DNA from: Candidatus Margulisiibacteriota bacterium
Lineage (GTDB): Bacteria; Margulisbacteria; Termititenacia; Termititenacales; Termititenacaceae
Reading direction: 5' to 3'
Length of the DNA: 5,964 nucleotides
Assembly: GCA_031267055.1 (NCBI GenBank)
Contig: JAIRZV010000080.1
Span: 1 to 5,964, forward strand
Under the pieces are notes generated by a model. The model saw only the letters and a list, made by a program, of their open reading frames with translations, did no database searches and was not told the DNA's origin. The translations under genes and the position numbers were made by a program. This document shows, in pieces, positions 1 to 4,999 of this stretch (positions within the stretch are counted from its first letter, which is position 1; each line of letters begins with the position of its first letter).

Positions 1-17
1 TGAATAATTATAACTAT

Positions 18-46
18 ATTATCACTCATATGCAGACATTTGTCAA
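18..46 (-). promoter_or_regulatory. Strong sigma70-type promoter firing leftward out of the window
   Basis: Read on the minus strand, a perfect TTGACA (41-46) is followed after 17 bases by GATAAT (18-23), five of six matches to the -10 consensus. Transcription would start near position 11 and leave the window to the left. No leftward gene is visible here, so the target must begin left of base 1. A small dyad, GACA-TT-TGTC at 35-44, overlaps the -35 box and could be an operator. Confidence 0.6.
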
Positions 47-70
47 GCAAAAAATATTCAATTACCCGTC

Positions 71-97
71 TAAATGACCTATCATAAATAAATGACC
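71..97 (+). repeat. Nine-base direct repeat spanning the XRE gene start
   Basis: TAAATGACC occurs at 71-79 and again at 89-97, a period of 18 bases. The similarity extends to 11 of 13 positions (TAAATGACCnnTC). The second copy contains the ATG of the XRE gene. Direct repeats at a start codon can be binding sites for an autoregulator, but at this A+T content chance is not excluded. Confidence 0.45.
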
Positions 98-430
98 GGT
101 CGTGTATTTTGGAAAATCGTCAAAAATGAAGTAGCGCGGCAAAAGACCAGTTTTGAATGGCTGTACTATAAAACGGGTATTTCCAAAGGCACTTTTTCTT
201 CGTGGAAAAATCGCCAGATTATCCCGCGCGCCGATGAGGCCTACAAAATAGCCGCGGTTTTGCACGTCTCTGTCGAATATCTGCTGACCGGATCAGACCG
301 GACAAAAACACGTTCCAATCCCTGCCTGCAAGAAATTATTGAAACCTTGATCGGGCTGGATGCGCCGGACTTGAAAGCCGTTTCCGCGCTGACCCAAGCT
401 CTGGCCACGCGCCACGCTAAAAAACCCTAG
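92..430 (+). CDS. Small XRE-family helix-turn-helix transcriptional regulator
   Basis: A 112-residue protein with one Cro/C1-type helix-turn-helix domain at about residues 5-67. Visible family features are FWKIVKNEV at the start of helix 1, the recognition-helix region GISKGTFSSWK (29-39), then PRADEAYKIA and a closing VSVEYLLTG (59-67). This layout is common in small spirochaetal and phage-like regulators. The last 45 residues are a short helical tail (EIIETLIGLDAPDLKAV) that may mediate dimerisation; no enzymatic domain is present. It probably binds DNA as a dimer, but its target is unknown. The leftward promoter at 18-46 and the direct repeat at 71-97 are natural candidates. The ATG at 92 is preferred because it sits just before the conserved FWK segment, but no Shine-Dalgarno sequence precedes it. 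The gene is convergent with dnaN and their stop codons overlap. Confidence 0.85.
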   Translation: MTGRVFWKIVKNEVARQKTSFEWLYYKTGISKGTFSSWKNRQIIPRADEAYKIAAVLHVSVEYLLTGSDRTKTRSNPCLQEIIETLIGLDAPDLKAVSALTQALATRHAKKP

Positions 431-1539
431 ACCCGAATCGGCATGACCACGTAAGTAAAATCCTTGTTTTTTTTCGGGATAATTACGCCGGGCGAGGTCG
501 CGCCATTCAGGACGATAACGATATTGTCTTCCTGTATGTTGCGTATGACATCCAGCACGAGCCGGACATTGAAAGCAATCGGCTGCATGTCCTCGCCTTC
601 TTTTTGCACATCGACCAGCTCGGAAATATTACCGATAGTCGGCGTGCTGGCGGTGATCAACAATTTTTGATCGACCATTTCCAGCTTGATGACATTGGTC
701 GAGGCGCTGGCCACAATGGACGCTCTGTCCGCCGCTTCCAGCAAGTCTTTGCGGGCAACCACTATTCTGGTTTTTTGCTCCTTGGGTATCACATTGCGAT
801 AGTCGGGAAACTGTCCTTGGATCAAACGTGAAACTAAATACAAACTTTTGAAACTAAATGAAATTTGCTTCTCTGTGATCGCAATATCCACCACGCCCTG
901 ATAATCCTCCTGTTGTAAAATGCGGTTAATTTCCTGCAAAGCGCGTGACGGCACAATGACGCTTAAATTGCCAGCCGTGTCCTCGCTCAAAACCGCCGTT
1001 TTCTTGGCCAGACGAAAACCATCAGTCGCCACGAAACACAATTCATTTTTTTCTTTCTCGATCAAAATACCGTTCAGGAAAGGTTTTCCCTCGTCAAAAG
1101 ACACGGCGATAATTGACTGTCTGATCATATCCCGTAAAACATCGGCCTCGATTTTTAGATTTTTACCGCTGGTGACTTTGGATAACACCGGAAAATCATC
1201 AATAGCCAGGCCGTAAATATTTGGTTTGGATTGTTTCGACGTAATCAAAATATTGTGATTGCCGTCGACTTTGAAAGAAACTTCGCCTTCGGACAATTTG
1301 GAAATAATGCTGCTCAGAGTTTTAGCCGGAGCCAGCACAGCGCCTTCCTCGATAACATTGGTGTCAATCGAAAATTCAATGCCGATCTCCATATCATTGG
1401 CTGTAAGTTTCAAAGAATGTTCTTTCGCCTCCAGCAAAATATTGCCGGCGATCTGTGCCACCGTACTGCGGATCGACACAGCCTTTTCGACAACCTGTAT
1501 CGCGTTGTTTAAATCCGTTTTTACACATTTGAATTCCAT
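427..1539 (-). CDS. dnaN: DNA polymerase III subunit beta (sliding clamp)
   Basis: A 370-residue clamp, close to the usual 366, complete and in frame. Two copies form a ring on DNA that tethers polymerase III and serves as a platform for repair and mismatch proteins. Three clamp folds are expected at about 1-120, 121-245 and 246-370. Visible hallmarks are the N-terminal pattern MEFKCVKTDL...VEKAVS, ATDGFRLAKK (171-180), QGQFPDYRNVIP (241-252), AFNVRLVLDVI (322-332) and the C-terminal VVMPIRV. TDGFRL and MPIRV line the pocket that binds clamp-binding motifs. Two conserved pocket positions differ: the last residue is Val instead of Leu, and the Tyr after FNxx is Leu (327). The start at 1539 matches where the family begins and has GGAGG 11 bases upstream; an ATG at 1557 is rejected. 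The gene follows dnaA after a 222-base spacer and probably shares its transcript, perhaps with its own promoter. Neither recF nor gyrB follows. Confidence 0.97.
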   Translation of the reverse strand: MEFKCVKTDLNNAIQVVEKAVSIRSTVAQIAGNILLEAKEHSLKLTANDMEIGIEFSIDTNVIEEGAVLAPAKTLSSIISKLSEGEVSFKVDGNHNILITSKQSKPNIYGLAIDDFPVLSKVTSGKNLKIEADVLRDMIRQSIIAVSFDEGKPFLNGILIEKEKNELCFVATDGFRLAKKTAVLSEDTAGNLSVIVPSRALQEINRILQQEDYQGVVDIAITEKQISFSFKSLYLVSRLIQGQFPDYRNVIPKEQKTRIVVARKDLLEAADRASIVASASTNVIKLEMVDQKLLITASTPTIGNISELVDVQKEGEDMQPIAFNVRLVLDVIRNIQEDNIVIVLNGATSPGVIIPKKNKDFTYVVMPIRV

Positions 1540-1550
1540 ATTATTTAAAA

Positions 1551-1555
1551 CCTCC
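1551..1555 (-). promoter_or_regulatory. Ribosome binding site that fixes the dnaN start
   Basis: GGAGG on the minus strand lies 11 bases before the ATG at 1539, somewhat longer than the usual spacing. It directly follows an in-frame ATG at 1555-1557, so that ATG cannot use it. With the family N-terminus, this favours 1539 as the start. Confidence 0.7.
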
Positions 1556-1591
1556 ATATATGTATATAAAATTCATAATAACCATAAAGAC

Positions 1592-1608
1592 TGTACATAA
1601 CTGGATAA
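1592..1608 (-). promoter_or_regulatory. Pair of adjacent DnaA-box-like sites
   Basis: TTATGTACA (1592-1600) has one mismatch to TTATNCACA. It abuts TTATCCAGT (1600-1608), which has two mismatches to TTATCCACA. Both read on the minus strand and start 8 bases apart. They flank the A+T-rich tract at 1611-1650 on the dnaN side. Either alone would be weak; adjacency is the main argument. Confidence 0.4.
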
Positions 1609-1624
1609 CTGCAAAATTTTTTTT

Positions 1625-1630
1625 ATTATA
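1625..1630 (-). promoter_or_regulatory. Possible -10 element of a dnaN promoter
   Basis: A perfect TATAAT on the minus strand lies about 85 bases upstream of the dnaN ATG, preceded by A+T-rich DNA. No recognisable -35 hexamer sits at 16-18 bases, so the call rests on the -10 alone. In a stretch this A+T-rich such a match can arise by chance. Confidence 0.3.
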
Positions 1631-1662
1631 GCGAAAAATTTGATTTAAAGCTACTGAAAACT

Positions 1663-1671
1663 TGTGCATAA
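1663..1671 (-). promoter_or_regulatory. Consensus DnaA box (TTATGCACA)
   Basis: TTATGCACA on the minus strand matches the TTATNCACA consensus at every defined position and is the best DnaA box in the window. It lies on the dnaA side of the A+T-rich tract at 1611-1650, the arrangement expected of a box that loads DnaA next to an unwinding element. Confidence 0.55.
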
Positions 1672-1761
1672 GTTTTTGAGAAAGAGCCGGTTTGCGCACG
1701 AAGTTTTGGGCTGAAAATTTTAAGCAAAAGATATGCACGAAATATGCAGAAGAATACAAAA

Positions 1762-3108
1762 TTAGATGGCTAAAATTTCTTTTTTGAGATTGTTGACCAG
1801 ATCAAGCAGCGCATGATCGGTTTTGATGGTCTCGCGGATCTTGTCGCAGGCATGAATGACCGTACTGTGATCACGTCCGCCAAAAGTGTCGCCGATTTTT
1901 TCATTGGTCGCGTTGGTTAATTCCCGCGCTAAATACATAGCGATCTGTCTGGCCATAGCGATTTCTTTTTTGCGGATTTTGGCGGAAAGCTCTTCGATAT
2001 CGATTTTCATTTGTTCGGCGACGATTTGCTTGATCGTGCTGATCGTCACGTGTTTGTCCTGAGTCTGGACCAAGTCTTTGAGCAGTTTGGCGACAAAGTC
2101 TACAGTGATCGGTGTGTGAAAAAACGCCGTGTGCGCGACCAGCCGGTGCAAAACGCTCTCCAGATCGCGGACATTGGAAAAAGGCGCTTTGGCGATGTAC
2201 TGAATGACATCTTCGGGGATATTGGCGCTCTCGACAGCACTATCGCTCTCGACTTTTTTGCGCAAAACAGCCAGACGGGTTTCAAAATCCGGGGACTGAA
2301 TGTCGGTAACCAAGCCGCAGGCCATGCGGGATTTCAAACGCTCGTCAATGCCGCGCAAATCCCTGGGTGGCCGGTCCGAATTGAGAATAATCTGTTTTTT
2401 CGTGTCATACAAAGCGTTGAAGGTGTTGAAAAATTCCTCCTGCGAGCGGTCTTTGCCCATGAGAAATTGGATGTCGTCGATGAGCAGAATATCGGCCATG
2501 CGGAAACGCGCGTAGAAATTTTTCCAGCGGGCGACATCACTGCCGTCGCGGATAATGCTGACGACCTCATTTACAAAAGTTTCGGCGGTGACCAGCACAA
2601 TTTTTAATTTGGGATTTAAGACCAGCGCGCGCTGGGCAATCGCGTGCATTAAATGGGTTTTGCCCAGACCGGGGCCGCCGTAGGTAAAGAGCGGATTGTA
2701 GGCGCCGGCCGGTTTTTCCGCGACAGCCAGCGCCGCGGCGTGCGCAAAACGTGTGTTGTTGCCGACCACAAAAGTTTCAAAAGTGTATTTGGGATTGAAG
2801 GCGATTATTTCAGCGGAGGGCTTGACCGGCGTAGCCGGGACGCGTTCGACGGGGGGCTCTTTACCTAGATCGGCCGGTGCCACCCGGACATCCAGCATAA
2901 GGTTTTGCCGGAAATCGCGCGTGAAAACATCCTGCAAAAGCGGCTCGCGTTCTTTGAGCCACATGGCCATGACGTCGGACGGCACGGAAAGGGTCAAAAC
3001 TCCATCAGCCAGCGACAGCGGTGAAATAGAGGTCTTAAACATTTGAAAACCGGGCCCGGACAAGGTGGTTTTGAGTTTTTCCAGCAAAGCCGGCCAAAAA
3101 GATTCCAT
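1762..3108 (-). CDS. dnaA: Chromosomal replication initiator protein DnaA
   Basis: A 448-residue full-length initiator that binds DnaA boxes at oriC, oligomerises with ATP, melts the origin and recruits the helicase. Domain I is about 1-75, a short Pro-rich linker about 80-105, the AAA+ module about 106-330 and the DNA-binding domain about 355-448. Visible motifs are Walker A GGPGLGKT (144-151), Walker B ILLIDD (207-212), sensor I NSDRPP (243-248), the arginine-finger region RLKSR (257-261), sensor II Arg314 in NVRDLE, and the signature RQIAMYLARELTNA followed by FGGRDHSTVIHA (409-420). Unusual points are MACG after LKSR where an aromatic-Trp-Gly pattern is usual, Ala386 replacing the Pro of the PRQ motif, and Ser415 for the usual Thr. 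The key ATP and DNA contacts remain. The ATG at 3108 has GAGG five bases upstream and a near-consensus promoter about 45 bases away. dnaN lies downstream in the same direction. Confidence 0.98.
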   Translation of the reverse strand: MESFWPALLEKLKTTLSGPGFQMFKTSISPLSLADGVLTLSVPSDVMAMWLKEREPLLQDVFTRDFRQNLMLDVRVAPADLGKEPPVERVPATPVKPSAEIIAFNPKYTFETFVVGNNTRFAHAAALAVAEKPAGAYNPLFTYGGPGLGKTHLMHAIAQRALVLNPKLKIVLVTAETFVNEVVSIIRDGSDVARWKNFYARFRMADILLIDDIQFLMGKDRSQEEFFNTFNALYDTKKQIILNSDRPPRDLRGIDERLKSRMACGLVTDIQSPDFETRLAVLRKKVESDSAVESANIPEDVIQYIAKAPFSNVRDLESVLHRLVAHTAFFHTPITVDFVAKLLKDLVQTQDKHVTISTIKQIVAEQMKIDIEELSAKIRKKEIAMARQIAMYLARELTNATNEKIGDTFGGRDHSTVIHACDKIRETIKTDHALLDLVNNLKKEILAI

Positions 3109-3112
3109 TAAA

Positions 3113-3145
3113 ACCTCGAAACACCTAAAATTTATCCCCCGAGGT
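3113..3145 (-). promoter_or_regulatory. dnaA ribosome binding site inside a possible leader hairpin
   Basis: The Shine-Dalgarno sequence GAGG (3114-3117, minus strand) lies five bases before the dnaA ATG. It is part of CGAGGT (3113-3118), an exact inverted repeat of ACCTCG (3140-3145), with a 21-base loop. The 5' arm lies at or just after the predicted transcription start, so a six-pair stem could hide the site. The overlapping CACCT (3142-3146) could instead pair with AGGTG (3122-3126), leaving the site free. The ribosome binding site is secure; the switch is only inferred. Confidence 0.45.
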
Positions 3146-3153
3146 GGACAAGT

Positions 3154-3181
3154 ATTTTACACCGATAAAAAAAAATGTCAA
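3154..3181 (-). promoter_or_regulatory. dnaA promoter, near-consensus sigma70 type
   Basis: On the minus strand TTGACA (3176-3181, perfect) is followed after 16 bases by TAAAAT (3154-3159, five of six). The start point would be about 3145-3149, giving a leader of roughly 40 bases. DnaA-box-like sites lie about 35-60 bases upstream of the -35 box, a plausible place for autoregulation. Confidence 0.75.
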
Positions 3182-3213
3182 ACGCGGGGCAAAAAAGACA
3201 AAAACAACGCAGA

Positions 3214-3243
3214 TTGTGCACAAAATCGCGGCGCTGTTGATAA
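3214..3243. promoter_or_regulatory. Two DnaA-box-like sites between the divergent promoters
   Basis: TTGTGCACAA (3214-3223) is a palindrome that reads TTGTGCACA on both strands, one mismatch from TTATNCACA. TTATCAACA (3235-3243, minus) also has one mismatch. In minus orientation they are 20 bases apart, about two helical turns, so they face the same side of DNA. They lie in the 68 bases between the dnaA -35 box and the methyltransferase -35 box. They could repress dnaA, form part of the origin, or both. A weaker TTATCCCCC lies at 3132-3140. Confidence 0.5.
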
Positions 3244-3249
3244 GCGGGG

Positions 3250-3279
3250 TTGGTCAAAAAACAGCGCGCGTGTTAAAAT
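3250..3279 (+). promoter_or_regulatory. Probable promoter of the methyltransferase gene
   Basis: TTGGTC (3250-3255, four of six) is followed after 18 bases by TAAAAT (3274-3279, five of six) with an extended -10 TG at 3271-3272. Transcription would start near 3286, about 15 bases before the ATG. No good Shine-Dalgarno sequence lies between; GGCGG at 3290-3294 is the closest. Confidence 0.5.
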
Positions 3280-3300
3280 CTTTTTATCTGGCGGCAAAAA

Positions 3301-4041
3301 ATGAGCAAAAAAATCACAGACTATTCGGATTTTGATTACAAAAAAATTTTCTGGGAAAAAGGCGACCGGCAATATGAGGATTTTTGCGACCATCTGGCGG
3401 TGCGCCGACTGTTGCCGAAACGGGGACAAAAATTTCTCGACGTTTGCGGCGGGTTTGGCCGTTTGGCGGACATTTATCTGCCGAGATTTGCAGACTGCAC
3501 GCTGTTTGACTACGCGCCAAATCTGCTGGAACTAGCCAGGAAAACGCACGGCGCGAAATTAAAGACGGTGCAAGGCTCGGTGTACGAATTGCCTTTTGCG
3601 GACGGAGAATTTGACGCGGCTCTGCTGGTGCGCGCCGCGCATCATTTGACAGACCTGCCGGCGGCAGTCGCGGAAATCACACGCGTCTTGAGACCCGGCG
3701 GCCGCGCCGTCCTCGAGATCGCCAACAAAAGGAATATTTTAGAAATTTTGCGCTGGTGTTTTGGCCGGTCTAAAATGCAGCCGTTCGCTCTGGTGCCCGC
3801 CAAACGCGGTGTCCGGGATATTTATAATTTTCATCCGCGTTATGCGGAGAAAATTTTTCGACAAAATAACTTGCGGATCAAAAAAGTCCTCGGCGCGTCC
3901 AATTTCCGTTTGCCGCTTTTGAAAAAAATTTGCGGCGCGCCGCTGCTGTGTTTCAAAGAAAGACTTGCGCAAGGCCTTTCCGGCTGGCTGAAATTGAGCC
4001 CGTCGGTGTATTATTTGGTGGAGAAAGTAGCTTGCTGCTGA
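3301..4041 (+). CDS. Class I SAM-dependent methyltransferase (Methyltransf_11 type)
   Basis: A 246-residue soluble protein with a Rossmann-fold methyltransferase core at about residues 40-145. Motif I is FLDVCGGFGRL (45-55), a variant of the usual DxGxGxG loop with Cys in place of the first Gly. Asp70 in TLFDYAPNLLELAR is the expected acidic residue that binds the SAM ribose. LPFADGEFDAALLVRAAHHLTD (from 97) and LRPGGRAVLEI (130-140) are the standard later motifs. The region after 145 is probably the substrate cap, rich in Lys, Arg and aromatics. The substrate cannot be told from sequence; quinone, lipid or small-molecule methylation are all possible, and I do not assign one. The ATG at 3301 is just downstream of a likely promoter. 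Lysine codons are 20 AAA to 1 AAG. Its last 10 bases overlap the next gene. Confidence 0.88.
   Translation: MSKKITDYSDFDYKKIFWEKGDRQYEDFCDHLAVRRLLPKRGQKFLDVCGGFGRLADIYLPRFADCTLFDYAPNLLELARKTHGAKLKTVQGSVYELPFADGEFDAALLVRAAHHLTDLPAAVAEITRVLRPGGRAVLEIANKRNILEILRWCFGRSKMQPFALVPAKRGVRDIYNFHPRYAEKIFRQNNLRIKKVLGASNFRLPLLKKICGAPLLCFKERLAQGLSGWLKLSPSVYYLVEKVACC
4020..4023 (+). promoter_or_regulatory. Ribosome binding site for the overlapping downstream gene
   Basis: GGAG lies eight bases before the TTG at 4032, inside the end of the methyltransferase gene. This is the best-placed ribosome binding site near the start of the unknown open frame and the main reason for choosing 4032. A second TTG at 4053 remains possible. 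Confidence 0.45.
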
Positions 4042-4913
4042 TAAACCACAAATTGATTTCCAGCCAAGACGCAGTAAAATTACCAGCCAAAATTTCCACG
4101 CTAGACGAATTTGACAATGCGGCCAAAATATTTCAAGAACTCAAGCTGGCCAGCGAAAACGCCGAAGAAGCGCCCGGCTGTCTTTGCGAAGTTGTGAAGC
4201 GACTGATAATAGACAAGCCCTTGAAGAACCAGCACGCCAAGTCCGGACAGCGCACCTATCGCATGGCGCTGTCCGAAAACATTGAAGCGGAAGTAAAAGA
4301 AATCATAAAACAGTTCTGGCAGGTAGATGTTTATATCGATACCAAAAAATTACCGGTCAAATATCAGGCGGGGCCGCTAACGTTGGAGTTGAAAGGCAAC
4401 GGCGGGCTTATCCAATATACCTACCCGGCTAATCCGGACAAGCCAGCTCCCCATAAAGCCGGACATGTTCTGTGGTCCTTGCAGGCCGAGAGCCTGTGTT
4501 TGAAACTGCGGGACCAGGAGTTGCATATTAACGCAGAAGAAAGCGACAAATGCCACGTGAGCGCTCTTTATGTAGACCCTGCTTCAGAATCCAGGCATGT
4601 TTACATAAAGGACGAAAGCGATGTTAATTCGGGAGAAAAAATCACAGAGCTGCACATTCTGAACGGCCGTGTATGCTCTATGAAGTTAGCAGTAGCCCGC
4701 AAAGAAATAAAGCAACAGCATGAAAAAACAAAGTGCACCTGGCTGCTATTTGCGGAGAACGGCAAGCCTGCCGGTAAGCGAACGCTGCGATTTTTTGGCT
4801 CGACCCAGTTTGACAAGAATGGCTACCCCTCTAATGAAAACAAGCTAGAAAGATTTCTCCGCCGCGTGACCAGTAGGGTGCGCCGCTGGCTCCAAAAGCA
4901 GGGACAGAAATAA
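4032..4913 (+). CDS. Protein of unknown function, codon use unlike its neighbours
   Basis: I do not recognise this 293-residue protein. It has no signal peptide, membrane segment or familiar catalytic motif. Residues 20-110 look helical and charged. Residues 111-260 look rich in beta strands, with segments such as GPLTLELKGNGGLIQYTY, HVSALYVD, KITELHILNG and RTLRFFGSTQFDKNG. The end (about 272-293) is a strongly basic, probably amphipathic helix containing FLRRVTSRVRRWL, which could bind nucleic acid or a membrane. The frame stays open farther upstream, but that part lies inside the methyltransferase gene. TTG at 4032 with GGAG upstream is the likeliest start, overlapping the methyltransferase by 10 bases and suggesting translational coupling. 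TTG at 4053 and ATG at 4263 are alternatives. Lysine is AAG in 15 of 32 codons, glutamine CAG in 11 of 16, and ATA isoleucine occurs seven times. The methyltransferase has 1 of 21, 1 of 6 and none. This suggests separate ancestry. Confidence 0.65.
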   Translation: MLLINHKLISSQDAVKLPAKISTLDEFDNAAKIFQELKLASENAEEAPGCLCEVVKRLIIDKPLKNQHAKSGQRTYRMALSENIEAEVKEIIKQFWQVDVYIDTKKLPVKYQAGPLTLELKGNGGLIQYTYPANPDKPAPHKAGHVLWSLQAESLCLKLRDQELHINAEESDKCHVSALYVDPASESRHVYIKDESDVNSGEKITELHILNGRVCSMKLAVARKEIKQQHEKTKCTWLLFAENGKPAGKRTLRFFGSTQFDKNGYPSNENKLERFLRRVTSRVRRWLQKQGQK

Positions 4914-4999
4914 TAGCTAAACTTACCGGTCGGTCAATTCGCCAAATTTGCCGGTGGTGTGATAAACTTAATAAATTTGACGAAAACGCGAGCGAGAAA
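4914..4999 (+). promoter_or_regulatory. Spacer before carB with a weak candidate promoter
   Basis: These 86 bases separate the unknown gene from carB. TGTGATAAA (4958-4966) could be an extended -10, but no good -35 lies upstream of it. TTGCCG (4948-4953) with the A+T-rich bases at 4969-4976 is an alternative. ACCGG (4925-4929) can pair with CCGGT (4951-4955), but the stem is short and no T-run follows, so it is not a convincing terminator. No riboswitch or attenuator is apparent. Confidence 0.3.

Larger units (their letters stand above)
1540..1761. other. dnaA-dnaN spacer with DnaA-box-like sites, possible origin element
   Basis: This spacer is strongly A+T-rich, most of all at 1611-1650, which includes a run of eight T. 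On the minus strand it contains TTATGCACA (1663-1671), a full match to TTATNCACA; TTATGTACA (1592-1600), one mismatch; and TTATCCAGT (1600-1608), two mismatches. ATATGCACG (1731-1739, plus) also has two mismatches. A DnaA-box cluster beside an A+T-rich tract between dnaA and dnaN is a common bacterial oriC layout. That this is an unwinding region is inference. I see no credible gene in it. Confidence 0.5.

Noticed and set aside
1540..1557. Extending dnaN six codons to the ATG at 1557
   Set aside because: The GGAGG ribosome binding site would then lie inside the gene, and family members begin at the equivalent of MEFKCV.
1541..1759. A 72-codon open frame on the minus strand that almost exactly fills the dnaA-dnaN gap
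   Set aside because: It starts with TTG, has no ribosome binding site, is made of A+T-driven residues (Phe, Ile, Tyr, Asn), resembles no family, and runs through DnaA-box-like sites. The fit to the gap is probably coincidence.
2011..2607. A 198-codon open frame on the plus strand opposite dnaA
   Set aside because: It lies antisense to the most conserved part of dnaA and its sequence resembles no protein family. It is a by-product of the dnaA codon pattern.
3930..4031. Starting the unknown protein at TTG 3930
   Set aside because: This would put 34 codons in an alternative frame inside the well-conserved methyltransferase end. It also has no clear ribosome binding site.
4925..4955. Terminator after the unknown gene
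   Set aside because: The stem is five G-C-rich pairs with a loop of over 20 bases and no T-run, so it does not qualify as an intrinsic terminator.
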